Below are positions 49,279 through 58,590 of a stretch of 64,000 nt of DNA, one piece after another. The stretch is from Hyphomicrobiales bacterium. Lineage in GTDB: Bacteria > Pseudomonadota > Alphaproteobacteria > Rhizobiales > Rhizobiaceae. Position 1 is the first letter of the stretch. Every line of letters starts with the position of its first letter. The DNA lies in NCBI GenBank assembly GCA_900469445.1, contig UBXM01000010.1, positions 62,001-126,000 on the forward strand. The letters are read 5' to 3'. The notes below the pieces were generated by a model that was given only the letters and a program-made list of their open reading frames with translations, did no database searches and was not told the origin of the DNA. The translations under genes and the position numbers were made by a program.

Positions 49279-50477
49279 GCCGGCGATCCGCGATAAACGA
49301 CCGTGGCCGTTGCTATGGCGGCTATTCCTTCGCGGCGGCCGACAAAGCCTATCGTCTCGTTGGTCGTGGCCTTGACCGAGCAGCGATCGAGCGAAATGCC
49401 GAGAATGGCCGCCATGTTCTCACGCATCTTATCCCGATGGGGGCCCACTTTCGGTGCTTCGGCAATCAGCGAAACGTCGGCATTCATGATCGTGCCGCCC
49501 TTTTCCCGCACGATCTTTGCTGCGTGCTCTAGGAAGATCCTTGATGGCGCACCCTTCCACTGCATGTCGGACGGCGGGAAATGGTCACCGATGTCTCCCG
49601 CGCCGCAGGTGGCAAGCAGCGCATCGGTCAGGGCGTGCAGGGCCACGTCCGCGTCGGAATGGCCGGATAGCTTCTGGTCATGCGGAATGAAGACGCCGCA
49701 GAGTGTCACGCCGTCACCCGGCACCAGCTGATGCACGTCGTAACCGTTGCCGGTTCGGACATCGGGGAGGGCGCCAGTGTAAGACTGATTGGTGAGCCTT
49801 TCATCGGCCATGGTCATATCCCGTTTCACGGTAAGCTTGATATTGTCGACGGAGCCTTCGACGATCGAAACCGGCATGCCGGCCCATTCGGCGATGGCCG
49901 CATCGTCGGTAAAGTCGTCGCGGCGAAGCGCCGCGGCCTTTTCATGCGCCGAGCGGATCTCGGACAGAAGGAAGCTTTGTGGTGTCTGGGCGGCATAAAG
50001 TCCGGCGCGTGGAACCGTCTCGTGCACGAGGCCATCACTGCCGCCGCGTTTCAACGTATCGGTGACGCTGACGGCCGGCAGGACCGCGTCAAGGCCGGTG
50101 TCGAAAGCTTCGGCGATACGGTCGAGCATGGCGTGATCGACGAAAGGGCGGGCCGCATCATGGATCATGACATGGGTCGCCTCGGTGGCGGAAAGCGCTT
50201 TCAGGCCCTCGTAGACGGAGCGTTGCCGTGTATCGCCGCCGAAGGTGGTCGTCACGCCCGTCGCGGCAAGTCCCGCGGCTGCCGCCTCGTAGAGCTCCTC
50301 GTCGTCCGGATGGATGACGACGACGATCGGGCCGCGCCTTTGCCAGCGCAGGAAGGTATCCAGCGTATGGGCGATGACCGGCCGACCGCCGATCGGGCGG
50401 TATTGCTTCGGCCCCTCGTCCGGTGAGCCAGCTCTTTCCCCTCGTCCTGCTGCGACGATGACGATGCCGATTGTCAT
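49275..50477 (-). CDS. ispDF: Bifunctional MEP cytidylyltransferase / MECDP synthase
   Basis: A 400-residue fusion of two enzymes of the non-mevalonate isoprenoid pathway. The IspD part (residues 1-230) shows [13 protein letters not shown] and [15 protein letters not shown], and the IspF part (from about 240) shows [15 protein letters not shown] with the zinc-binding Asp and His, and [16 protein letters not shown]. Such fusions are usual in alphaproteobacteria. Divergent from dusB. Confidence 0.96.
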   Translation of the reverse strand: MTIGIVIVAAGRGERAGSPDEGPKQYRPIGGRPVIAHTLDTFLRWQRRGPIVVVIHPDDEELYEAAAAGLAATGVTTTFGGDTRQRSVYEGLKALSATEATHVMIHDAARPFVDHAMLDRIAEAFDTGLDAVLPAVSVTDTLKRGGSDGLVHETVPRAGLYAAQTPQSFLLSEIRSAHEKAAALRRDDFTDDAAIAEWAGMPVSIVEGSVDNIKLTVKRDMTMADERLTNQSYTGALPDVRTGNGYDVHQLVPGDGVTLCGVFIPHDQKLSGHSDADVALHALTDALLATCGAGDIGDHFPPSDMQWKGAPSRIFLEHAAKIVREKGGTIMNADVSLIAEAPKVGPHRDKMRENMAAILGISLDRCSVKATTNETIGFVGRREGIAAIATATVVYRGSPA

Positions 50478-50605
50478 GGAGCTGCTGTTCCCGTCCTGTA
50501 GTGGATTTCTTCAATATCGATTTGGATTGACAGGCCGAGAACTATAGCCTCAAAAGCCGTATTTCCAGCACGTCGCTTAAAAATAACGCAAGTCCGGAAT
50601 TGCTC

Positions 50606-50634
50606 TTGGCAAACGCTCAAGAGCTGAATAAAAA
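50606..50634 (+). promoter_or_regulatory. Candidate promoter of dusB-ntrBC
   Basis: TTGGCA (50606-50611) and TAAAAA (50629-50634) with a 17-base spacer. Transcription would begin about at 50640, within a few bases of the first ATG of dusB, giving a very short leader unless an internal start such as the TTG at 50671 is used. Confidence 0.45.
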
Positions 50635-50643
50635 TAGTGCATA

Positions 50644-51672
50644 ATGCAGACTTGCCTGAAAGATCATCAATTGCAGTGCAGCGATCTCGCCAAACCATTT
50701 CAGATCGGATCGGTTTCAGTCCGCAATCGCGCGGTGCTCGCGCCCATGTCGGGTGTGACAGACCTCGCTTTCCGTAAGCTGGCTTGGCGTTTCGGCGCCG
50801 GGCTCGTCGTCACCGAAATGGTGGCGAGCCGGGAGCTGGCGATGAACAAGGGCGAATCCTGGGCCCGGCTGAAAAACGCCGGGATGACGCCGCACATGGT
50901 GCAGCTCGCCGGTCGCGAAGCCTATTGGATGGCCGAGGCTGCCAAGATTTCGGCCGATAACGGAGCCGACGTCATCGACATCAACATGGGTTGTCCGGCC
51001 AAGAAGGTGACAGGCGGGTATTCCGGCTCTGCGCTGATGCGGGATCCCGATCATGCGCTGTCGATGATCGAAGCCACGGTCAAGGCCGTTTCCGTTCCGG
51101 TGACGGTCAAGATGCGGCTCGGCTGGGATCACGACAGTCTCAATGCGCCATTGATCGCACGTCGTGCGCAGGAGGCCGGCGTCCAGCTTGTCACCGTGCA
51201 TGGACGCACGCGCATGCAATTTTACGAGGGCAAGGCGGATTGGGATGCCATCCATGCCGTCCGCGATGTTTTGTCCATTCCGCTGATTGCCAATGGCGAC
51301 GTGCAGACACCTGAAGATGCCGCCGAGATCCTGAAGCGGTCGGGTGCCGATGCGGTCATGGTCGGTCGTGGTGCGCAGGGACGGCCCTGGCATGTCGGCT
51401 GGCTTGCGGGACATGCGGCGCCGGAACGGTCTGAAATCGCCGCCATCGTTATCGAACACTATGAGGCGATGCTGGAGTTTTACGGCGTCGAAGCCGGGCT
51501 TCGGCACGCGCGCAAACATCTCGGCTGGTATATCGATCGTCAGGATTGCGACATCGCGGCAGAAGACAAGGCGGCGATCATGATATCTCGTGATCCGGCT
51601 GACGTTATCCGGCGCCTCTCATCCGTTTTTGCAAACGGCGCATCACTATCGGCCCGCAAGGAGGCTGCATGA
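50644..51672 (+). CDS. dusB: tRNA-dihydrouridine synthase B (NifR3 type)
   Basis: FMN enzyme of 342 residues that reduces uridines in tRNA. N-terminal [18 protein letters not shown] and the catalytic cysteine C117 in [18 protein letters not shown] are diagnostic, as is [14 protein letters not shown]. The gene is the NifR3 homologue that classically precedes ntrBC in alphaproteobacteria; its start is uncertain (ATG 50644 or TTG 50671). It overlaps ntrB by four bases. Confidence 0.95.
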   Translation: MQTCLKDHQLQCSDLAKPFQIGSVSVRNRAVLAPMSGVTDLAFRKLAWRFGAGLVVTEMVASRELAMNKGESWARLKNAGMTPHMVQLAGREAYWMAEAAKISADNGADVIDINMGCPAKKVTGGYSGSALMRDPDHALSMIEATVKAVSVPVTVKMRLGWDHDSLNAPLIARRAQEAGVQLVTVHGRTRMQFYEGKADWDAIHAVRDVLSIPLIANGDVQTPEDAAEILKRSGADAVMVGRGAQGRPWHVGWLAGHAAPERSEIAAIVIEHYEAMLEFYGVEAGLRHARKHLGWYIDRQDCDIAAEDKAAIMISRDPADVIRRLSSVFANGASLSARKEAA

Positions 51673-52817
51673 CAAAGTCCGCCGTTCAGGACACTGCCCA
51701 TGGGCAGGCGCTGGCCATGGCCGTCCTCAATTCCGTGCAGAACCCGGTCATTCTGGTCGATCCTGCGGGCAAGATCGCGTTTGCAAACTGGGAAGCCGAA
51801 TCCTTCTTCGGCGCGAGCGCATCGCATCTCGCCAAATACAAGATTTCCAGCTTCATTCCGTTCGGCAGTCCGCTTCTGGCGCTGATCGATCAGGTGCGGG
51901 AGCGCAAGGCGCCGGTCAACGAATACCGTGTCGATCTTTCCTCGCCGAAACTCGGCCAGGAAAAGCTGGTCGATCTCTATGTCGCGCCCGTGACGGGCGA
52001 ACCCGGTTCGGTCGTCGTGGTGTTCCAGGAGCGCTCGATGGCCGACAAGATCGATCGCCAGCTGACCCATCGTGCCGCTGCCCGCTCGGTCACCGGACTT
52101 GCCTCGATGCTGGCGCATGAAATCAAGAACCCGCTTTCCGGCATCCGCGGCGCGGCCCAGCTTCTCGAAACGGTCGTGCCTGATGATGATCGGCCGCTGA
52201 CCCGGCTGATCTGCGACGAAACTGACCGGATCGTCTCGCTGGTCGATCGGATGGAAGTATTTTCCGACGAGCGCCCGGTCGACCGCGTGCCGCTCAACAT
52301 CCATTCCGTACTCGATCACGTGAAGGCGGTGGCCAAGGCCGGCTTTGCCCGCGAGATCAAGATTTCGGAAATGTACGACCCGTCGCTGCCGCCGGTCTAT
52401 GCCAATCGCGACCAGCTGGTGCAGGTTTTCCTCAACCTCATCAAGAATGCATCGGAGGCCGTCGACGGACAGCCCGATGCCGAAATCATGCTGACGACCG
52501 CCTATCGTCCGGGCATCCGTCTCTCGGTTGCGGGCACGCGGGAGAAAATATCGCTGCCGCTGGAATTCTGCGTCATCGACAACGGTCCCGGCGTGCCGGC
52601 GGACCTTGTTCCCAACCTCTTTGATCCGTTCATCACCACCAAGACCAACGGTTCCGGCCTTGGACTGGCGCTGGTCGCCAAGATCATCGGCGGCCATGGC
52701 GGCATTGTCGAATGCGACAGCCAGGCCCGCCGGACGATATTCCGTGTTCTGATGCCCATGCACAAGGAAGAGGCCGGTGACGGCCGCGCCTTGAACTCCA
52801 CAGGAAGCGAAACATGA
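51669..52817 (+). CDS. ntrB: Nitrogen regulation sensor kinase NtrB
   Basis: Cytoplasmic histidine kinase of 382 residues that phosphorylates NtrC under nitrogen limitation and is controlled by PII. PAS domain at about residues 12-125, phosphorylated H150 in [20 protein letters not shown], and HATPase with [19 protein letters not shown] and GSGLGLAL. No membrane segment. Coupled to dusB and ntrC by ATGA overlaps. Confidence 0.97.
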   Translation: MTKSAVQDTAHGQALAMAVLNSVQNPVILVDPAGKIAFANWEAESFFGASASHLAKYKISSFIPFGSPLLALIDQVRERKAPVNEYRVDLSSPKLGQEKLVDLYVAPVTGEPGSVVVVFQERSMADKIDRQLTHRAAARSVTGLASMLAHEIKNPLSGIRGAAQLLETVVPDDDRPLTRLICDETDRIVSLVDRMEVFSDERPVDRVPLNIHSVLDHVKAVAKAGFAREIKISEMYDPSLPPVYANRDQLVQVFLNLIKNASEAVDGQPDAEIMLTTAYRPGIRLSVAGTREKISLPLEFCVIDNGPGVPADLVPNLFDPFITTKTNGSGLGLALVAKIIGGHGGIVECDSQARRTIFRVLMPMHKEEAGDGRALNSTGSET

Positions 52818-54265
52818 CTGCCACGATCCTTGTCGCCGACGACGACGCGGCCATCCGTACCGTCCTGAACCAGGCCCTGACGCGGGCCGGTTACGAGGTG
52901 CGCATCACGTCCAATGCCGCCACGCTCTGGCGATGGGTTTCGGCCGGCGAGGGTGATCTCGTCGTGACCGACGTGATCATGCCGGATGAGAACGCCTTCG
53001 ATCTTCTGCCGCGCATCAAGAAGGCGCGGCCGGATCTGCCGGTTCTCGTCATGAGCGCGCAGAACACGTTCATGACGGCGATCCGTGCATCGGAGAAGGG
53101 CGCCTATGACTATCTGCCGAAGCCGTTCGATCTGACCGAACTGATCGCCATCATCGGCCGGGCGCTCTCCGAACCGAAGCGCAAGCCTGTCCGTCTCGAC
53201 GACGACATGCAGGACGGCATGCCGCTTGTCGGCCGTTCGGCGGCGATGCAGGAAATCTACCGCGTGCTTGCCCGCCTGATGCAGACGGACCTGACGCTGA
53301 TGATCACCGGTGAGTCCGGTACCGGCAAGGAACTGGTTGCCCGCGCGCTGCACGATTACGGCAAGCGCCGCAACGGTCCGTTCGTGGCGATCAACATGGC
53401 CGCCATCCCGCGAGACCTGATCGAATCGGAACTGTTCGGCCACGAGAAGGGTGCCTTTACCGGTGCACAGAACCGCTCGACCGGCCGTTTCGAACAGGCC
53501 GAGGGCGGCACGCTGTTCCTCGATGAAATCGGCGACATGCCGATGGATGCGCAGACCCGTCTTCTGCGTGTGCTTCAGCAGGGCGAATATACGACGGTCG
53601 GTGGACGTACGCCGATCCGCACCGACGTGCGCATTGTCGCTGCCACCAACAAGGATCTGAAGCATCTGATCAATCAGGGGCTTTTCCGCGAGGACCTCTA
53701 TTACCGCCTCAACGTCGTGCCGCTTCGTCTGCCGCCGCTGCGCGACCGCGCCGAGGATATTCCCGATCTCGTCCGTCACTTCATGCAGATGGCAGAGAAG
53801 GAAGGCCTCGACGGCAAGCGTTTCGACAACGAGGCGCTCGACGTCATGAAGGCCTATGCATGGCCGGGCAATGTCCGCGAACTGGAAAACCTCGTTCGCC
53901 GCCTTATGGCGCTTTATCCGCAAGAGGTGATTACCAAGGAAATCATCGATACGGAGCTGCGCTCGGATGTTCCCGACAGCCCCATCGACAAGGTAAGTCC
54001 GCGTGGTGGTTCGCTGACCATCGCGCAGGCGGTGGAAGAGAATATGCGGAGTTATTTCGCAGGTTTCGGCGACAATCTTCCGCCACCGGGTCTTTATGAT
54101 CGCGTGCTCACCGAGATGGAATATCCGCTGATCCTTGCGGCGCTTACGGCAACCCGCGGGAACCAGATCAAGGCCGCCGACCTGCTTGGCCTCAACCGCA
54201 ATACGCTCAGGAAGAAAATTCGCGAGCTGGGCGTATCTGTTTATCGCAGCTCACGCTCGGCGTGA
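52814..54265 (+). CDS. ntrC: Nitrogen regulation response regulator NtrC
   Basis: Sigma-54-dependent activator of 483 residues. Receiver domain with phospho-acceptor D53 in [13 protein letters not shown]+ domain with Walker A GESGTGKE (166-173) and the sigma-54-contacting GAFTGA at 213-218; C-terminal Fis-type helix-turn-helix ([20 protein letters not shown]). All key residues are present. Last gene of dusB-ntrB-ntrC, followed by a hairpin and then convergent genes. Confidence 0.98.
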   Translation: MTATILVADDDAAIRTVLNQALTRAGYEVRITSNAATLWRWVSAGEGDLVVTDVIMPDENAFDLLPRIKKARPDLPVLVMSAQNTFMTAIRASEKGAYDYLPKPFDLTELIAIIGRALSEPKRKPVRLDDDMQDGMPLVGRSAAMQEIYRVLARLMQTDLTLMITGESGTGKELVARALHDYGKRRNGPFVAINMAAIPRDLIESELFGHEKGAFTGAQNRSTGRFEQAEGGTLFLDEIGDMPMDAQTRLLRVLQQGEYTTVGGRTPIRTDVRIVAATNKDLKHLINQGLFREDLYYRLNVVPLRLPPLRDRAEDIPDLVRHFMQMAEKEGLDGKRFDNEALDVMKAYAWPGNVRELENLVRRLMALYPQEVITKEIIDTELRSDVPDSPIDKVSPRGGSLTIAQAVEENMRSYFAGFGDNLPPPGLYDRVLTEMEYPLILAALTATRGNQIKAADLLGLNRNTLRKKIRELGVSVYRSSRSA

Positions 54266-54277
54266 GTTTGCGTTCAG

Positions 54278-54301
54278 GACGCCGGACCGGGGTCCGGCGT
54301 C
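54278..54301. terminator. Hairpin after ntrC
   Basis: Near-perfect inverted repeat GACGCCGGACC / GGTCCGGCGTC with a two-base centre, 13 bases after ntrC and in the 59-base gap before the convergent SCO gene. There is no U-run on the plus strand, so termination is plausible but not assured. Confidence 0.5.
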
Positions 54302-54324
54302 TGTTGGGTGTCGCTTCAGTCGGT

Positions 54325-54912
54325 TTATAGAAGCGCGCTGCGGATTTTTCTCACAGCTTCGCCGGGATCGGCCCCGTAAGGAATGAGGCCCTTCAGACGC
54401 CCGTCGGATCCGATCAGAAAAAGATCCATCGTGTGGCTCATCGAATAGCCGCCGCTCTTGTTCGGCACTTTTTCGGCAAAGGCCCGCCAGCCGGCGATCA
54501 CACGCTTGATTTCCTCCGGTGTGCCGGTCACTCCGGTAATCCGGTCGGAAAAGGCGGTGACGTAGCTGTTCATGATCTCCGGCGTGTCGCGCTCCGGGTC
54601 GACGGTGAACAGGTAGCTCTTGATCGACGCGCCATCCTCTCCAAGCTCCTTCAGATAGCCAGCGACTTCGAAAAGCGTCGTCGGGCAGACTTCGGGGCAA
54701 TGGGTGTAGCCGAAATAGACGAGTGACGGATTTCCCTTGAAGATCGACTGATCAACGGACTGCCCCTCGTCGTTGACGAGGGAGAAAGCCGTGTTGAACT
54801 TGCTGTTTCGAGGCTCGTCCTTGAAGGTGAAGAACAATATGCCGATCAGGACGCAGAAGAAGATCGCCGAAATTGCCGTGGCGATCAGCATGAACGGGTT
54901 TTTTGTCGTCAT
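54325..54912 (-). CDS. SCO1/SenC family copper protein
   Basis: Membrane-anchored thioredoxin-fold protein of 195 residues with one N-terminal transmembrane segment (LIATAISAIFFCVLIGILFF). The copper-binding site is C72 and C76 in HCPEVCPTTL with H160 in SMSHTMDLF, all present. SCO proteins load copper into the CuA site of cytochrome c oxidase or act as thiol reductases. Its start overlaps the stop of the PCu(A)C gene (ATGA), so the two work together. On the opposite strand to ntrBC. Confidence 0.93.
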   Translation of the reverse strand: MTTKNPFMLIATAISAIFFCVLIGILFFTFKDEPRNSKFNTAFSLVNDEGQSVDQSIFKGNPSLVYFGYTHCPEVCPTTLFEVAGYLKELGEDGASIKSYLFTVDPERDTPEIMNSYVTAFSDRITGVTGTPEEIKRVIAGWRAFAEKVPNKSGGYSMSHTMDLFLIGSDGRLKGLIPYGADPGEAVRKIRSALL

Positions 54913-55397
54913 CTGCCATGCCCCGCATGCGCCTCAGAACCCTTGTCGCCGGCGACCGGGCCGACCGCAAACTCGACGTCGACCGAACCGGCTTTTTCGA
55001 AAACCAGCGTCGCCTTTACCATTTCGCCTTCCTTGAAGGGTTGCTGCACGTTCATGAACATCAGGTGGTAGCTGCCGGGCTTGAGTTCGACGGTGGTCTT
55101 GGCCGGGATTGCAATGCCGCCATCCAGTTCGCGCATTTCCATCACGGCGCCGTTCATCTTCATTTCATGCAGCTCGACGCTTTCGGCGCGCTCGGATTTC
55201 ACGCTCACCAGGCGGTCGGCAGGCCCGTTGTTGGTGATCTTGAAATAGCCGCCGCCGACCTTGGCCATGGGCAGCATTGCGCGGGAGTAGGGGTGGCCGA
55301 TCTCGATCTGGCCAAGCTTGAATTCATGGGCCTGGGCGGAGCCGAATGCGAGCATGGAGCCGAGTATGGCATAGGCGGCGATCTTCTTGGCGAACAT
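54909..55397 (-). CDS. Periplasmic copper chaperone PCu(A)C
   Basis: A 162-residue periplasmic protein, signal peptide to about residue 23 (cleavage after AQA). The copper-binding Met/His motif is visible: M44 in LPMAKVGGGYF and H77/M79 in ELHEMKMNG, with YHLMFM near the C-terminus and a short His-containing tail (EAHAGHGR). PCu(A)C delivers Cu(I) for cytochrome oxidase together with SCO. The start at 55397 has GGAG upstream; the longer open frame has no signal peptide. Coupled to sco. Confidence 0.93.
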   Translation of the reverse strand: MFAKKIAAYAILGSMLAFGSAQAHEFKLGQIEIGHPYSRAMLPMAKVGGGYFKITNNGPADRLVSVKSERAESVELHEMKMNGAVMEMRELDGGIAIPAKTTVELKPGSYHLMFMNVQQPFKEGEMVKATLVFEKAGSVDVEFAVGPVAGDKGSEAHAGHGR

Positions 55398-55548
55398 GGA
55401 TATCTCCAAAGGAATAGTGTGGTTGGCTTCGGTCTGCCGAAGGGGAGGTGCTGTGACTTCGGGCGGCGGCCAACGTGATGATGAAAGGCTGGATGAATAG
55501 TGCTTCGCTGAAACGAGTGGCTTTGCGCCAGGCGCATAGCGCTCCTCG

Positions 55549-55953
55549 TCAGGACATCGAGGGAGGTCCTCGGGCATCGGGCAACATGTCGCGCCGAGGC
55601 GGCGTCGGCGCCGACAGGTTCCGGAACGTGATGTGTTCCGAGGCCCGTATGGAAGAGGGCGCCAGCAGAATGCCGGGTGTGAGAATCGCGTTCGCCACAG
55701 TCGATGCCAACCGGCAAAGAGTGGCGCAGGGGCACTCGACGCTTTTCCCGAATGGACTATCCGCCCCCATCGGGGCCGCGTCGAAGACACCGGAGGCGCC
55801 GCACATCACATGGAGCTGATCCTCAACAGCGACCGATGTCGATGCCCGCGCGATGTTTCCGGTAAAACCTTGAAAAGCCAATAGATAGGCGAGGGCTACC
55901 GCCAGTGCTGTAGCCAGCATCCTGTCCGAGAGGATTTGCCGCATCGCCTTCAT
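55549..55953 (-). CDS. DUF2946-like small membrane/secreted protein
   Basis: A 134-residue protein with one hydrophobic N-terminal segment (ATALAVALAYLLAFQGF), either anchor or signal peptide. It has a cysteine at HVMCGASG and the cluster CPCATLC, resembling DUF2946 proteins found beside copper chaperones. The start at 55953 has GGAG upstream. It lies 151 bases upstream of the PCu(A)C gene on the same strand and probably belongs to the same copper unit. Function unknown; a metal-related role is inferred from the cysteines and location. Confidence 0.7.
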   Translation of the reverse strand: MKAMRQILSDRMLATALAVALAYLLAFQGFTGNIARASTSVAVEDQLHVMCGASGVFDAAPMGADSPFGKSVECPCATLCRLASTVANAILTPGILLAPSSIRASEHITFRNLSAPTPPRRDMLPDARGPPSMS

Positions 55954-56316
55954 CCGGTCTCCATGCCACAGGCTGAAGATAAAGTCACCGGTGCGGTGAA
56001 TTTGCGCATGCGGCGCGTTGCCGCTTCTTGCGGAAACCGCCTAATTTTCTTCGATATATTCAAACACCACTTCCGCGACTGTCTAATTTGGTGGACATCC
56101 GCTCATTGTGATGGCCGAGATCACCGGGTTGCTTGACAGTTGGTTATGATCGTTGCATTTTCGCCACAATGCGTTGCTTAGAGGTCACGCAGGTGCCCTA
56201 GTTGGACCGGCGGCGTATTTTCGGTCAGAGCGACGGACATCCTATTTCGGTGAATTTGAAGCGTCTTTCCACATGTGGTCAGGCGGCAAGGTGATTGGTC
56301 CCAAAGCGGGAGGGAT
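55954..56316. promoter_or_regulatory. Divergent intergenic region between the copper genes and ntrY
   Basis: About 360 bases without a gene. A candidate plus-strand promoter for ntrY is TTGACA at 56133-56138 with CATTTT 17 bases on; the -10 is weak. The stretch near 56040-56060 is AT-rich. No terminator or RNA gene is recognised. This gap means ntrYX here must have its own promoter rather than reading on from ntrBC. Confidence 0.4.
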
Positions 56317-58590
56317 ATGATGGTGGACGGCGGGACGGCACCCCTTGCCGACGCTCAATCTGCGACCTTCATTCAGGATCGTCGCGCCTCTTTCGCCTTG
56401 CCCGGCATTCTGCTGGCCAGCGGCGCGCTCATCTGCGCAATCCTGACGCTGCTCGTTCTTCTCGGACTGACGCCGATCGCGCCGACCGGTAATGTGGTCA
56501 TCGCATCCGCCGTCATCAATTCGCTGTTCATCATCGGCCTGATGTATCTCATCGGCCGCGAGGTTACCCGCCTGCTGCGCGCCAGAAACCGGGGCCGGGC
56601 TGCAGCGCGTCTTCACGTGCGTATCGTTGTTCTGTTTTCGATCGTGGCCATCACGCCGGCGGTGCTGGTGGCGATTTTCGCGAGCCTGACATTGAATGTC
56701 GGCCTCGATCGCTGGTTCTCGCTGCGCACACAGTCGATCGTGCAGTCGTCGCAGGATATCGCCCGCGCCTACATGATGGAGAATGCAAGCTATCTCCAGG
56801 GGCAGACGGTGTCGATGTCCAACGACCTCGAACGAAACCGGGCGATGTTCTATCTTGATCGAACCGGATTTCTGGACCTGATGACCCGCCAGGCCCGTGG
56901 ACGCGGCATGCTCGGAGCCTTTCTCGTGCAGGAGAATGGTCAGGCGATCGCACAGGCCGACATCAAGACCGAACGCCCGCTGCCGGCCATTCCTGCCGAT
57001 GCACTCAAATCCGCCGCTGGTGGTCAGCCCACCCTTATTCCTCCGGGCATCACCAATCTCGTCGGAGCGGTGATGAAGACGGATGCGATATCGGGAACAT
57101 TCCTCTACACAATCCGCGCCGTCGATCCCAAGGTCATGAACGCCATGCGCCTGATGGAGGAGAATTCGGCGGAATATAAAGCGATGGAGGCCGGCCGCAG
57201 CTCGCTTCAGTTCGCCTTTGCCGTCCTCTATCTCGGCTTCGCGCTCATCGTTCTTCTGGCGGCGATCTGGGCGGCCATCGCGGTCGCAGACCGTATCGTG
57301 CGGCCGATCCGTCTTCTGATCAGCGCAGCCGATGCCGTCGGCAGCGGCAATCTCAATGTGGTCGTTCCCGTTCGCGCAGCCGATGGTGACGTCGGCAGCC
57401 TGTCACGTACCTTCAACAAGATGATTTCCGAGATCCGCACTCAGCAGGACGAGATTTTGGAGGCGAAGGACGAGGTCGACGATCGCCGTCGTTTCATCGA
57501 GGCCGTGCTTTCCGGCGTGACCGCGGCGGTCATCGGTGTGGACGATCGGCGAATCAGTATCGTCAATCCCTCCGCCGAAGAAATGCTCGGAACAGACCAG
57601 CACGGCTTGATCGGCAAGACGCTGCAGGAGATCGCGCCCGAGATCGATCACGTGCTCACCGAGGCCACGACCCGATCCCGCGGAGATTTCCGCAAGCAGG
57701 TGAACCTGATGCGCAACGGCAAGGAGCGCACATTGTCGGTTCAGGTCACGCGCGAAGAGCAGCGGACCTCCAGTGATTCCTACGTCATCACGCTCGACGA
57801 CATTACCGATCTCGTCATCGCCCAGCGTTCGACCGCCTGGGCCGATGTGGCGCGGCGCATCGCGCATGAGATCAAGAACCCGCTGACCCCGATCCAGCTG
57901 TCGGCGGAGCGTCTGAAGCGCCGTTACGGCAAGCAGATCGATGAGAACGATCGCGCGGTCTTCGATCAGTGCACGGATACGATCGTGCGGCAGGTGGGAG
58001 ATATCGGCCGCATGGTCGACGAATTCTCCTCCTTCGCCCGCATGCCGAAGCCGTCCAAGGAAATTACCGACCTCCGGGGCATTCTCAAGGATTCCATCTT
58101 CCTGCGCGAAATGGGCACGACCCATGTCGATTTCATTCGCGAGCTTGGCGACGAACCGCTGAACGGGCTGTTCGACGGGCGCATGCTCGGCCAGGCTTTC
58201 GGAAATCTCGTTAAGAATGCCGTGGAAGCGCTCGAAATGGTGCCGGCGGACGAAGAACGTGACGGACGCAAGGTCATGGTGCGCTCGACCTATGACACGG
58301 CACGCGATCTTTTCGTGGTGGACGTGATCGACAACGGCATCGGCCTGCCGACCGAAAACCGGCACCGGATTCTCGAACCCTATATGACGATGCGGGAAAA
58401 GGGCACGGGCCTCGGCCTCGCCATCGTCAAGAAGATCATTGAAGAACATGGGGGGCAGCTTGAGCTGCACGATGCCCCTGCCGATTTCGATCATGGCAAG
58501 GGCGCCATGATCAGGGTGCTTCTGCCGCATGTCGATGCGGCCAGCGCACCCGTTCCGGATAAAGACAAGGAAGTTGCTTATGGCGTCTGA
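56317..58590 (+). CDS. ntrY: Sensor histidine kinase NtrY
   Basis: Membrane-bound kinase of 757 residues, partner of NtrX. Several N-terminal transmembrane segments (for example LLASGALICAILTLLVLLGL) and an extracytoplasmic region precede a transmembrane helix near residue 310 (VLYLGFALIVLLAAIWAAIA). Then come a HAMP domain, a PAS domain (FIEAVLSGVTAAVIGVDDRR), the HisKA box [16 protein letters not shown] and an ATPase domain with GTGLGLAIVKKI. GGAGGG precedes two adjacent ATGs. NtrY/NtrX is linked to nitrogen and redox/oxygen sensing. Overlaps ntrX by 11 bases. Confidence 0.96.
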   Translation: MMVDGGTAPLADAQSATFIQDRRASFALPGILLASGALICAILTLLVLLGLTPIAPTGNVVIASAVINSLFIIGLMYLIGREVTRLLRARNRGRAAARLHVRIVVLFSIVAITPAVLVAIFASLTLNVGLDRWFSLRTQSIVQSSQDIARAYMMENASYLQGQTVSMSNDLERNRAMFYLDRTGFLDLMTRQARGRGMLGAFLVQENGQAIAQADIKTERPLPAIPADALKSAAGGQPTLIPPGITNLVGAVMKTDAISGTFLYTIRAVDPKVMNAMRLMEENSAEYKAMEAGRSSLQFAFAVLYLGFALIVLLAAIWAAIAVADRIVRPIRLLISAADAVGSGNLNVVVPVRAADGDVGSLSRTFNKMISEIRTQQDEILEAKDEVDDRRRFIEAVLSGVTAAVIGVDDRRISIVNPSAEEMLGTDQHGLIGKTLQEIAPEIDHVLTEATTRSRGDFRKQVNLMRNGKERTLSVQVTREEQRTSSDSYVITLDDITDLVIAQRSTAWADVARRIAHEIKNPLTPIQLSAERLKRRYGKQIDENDRAVFDQCTDTIVRQVGDIGRMVDEFSSFARMPKPSKEITDLRGILKDSIFLREMGTTHVDFIRELGDEPLNGLFDGRMLGQAFGNLVKNAVEALEMVPADEERDGRKVMVRSTYDTARDLFVVDVIDNGIGLPTENRHRILEPYMTMREKGTGLGLAIVKKIIEEHGGQLELHDAPADFDHGKGAMIRVLLPHVDAASAPVPDKDKEVAYGV

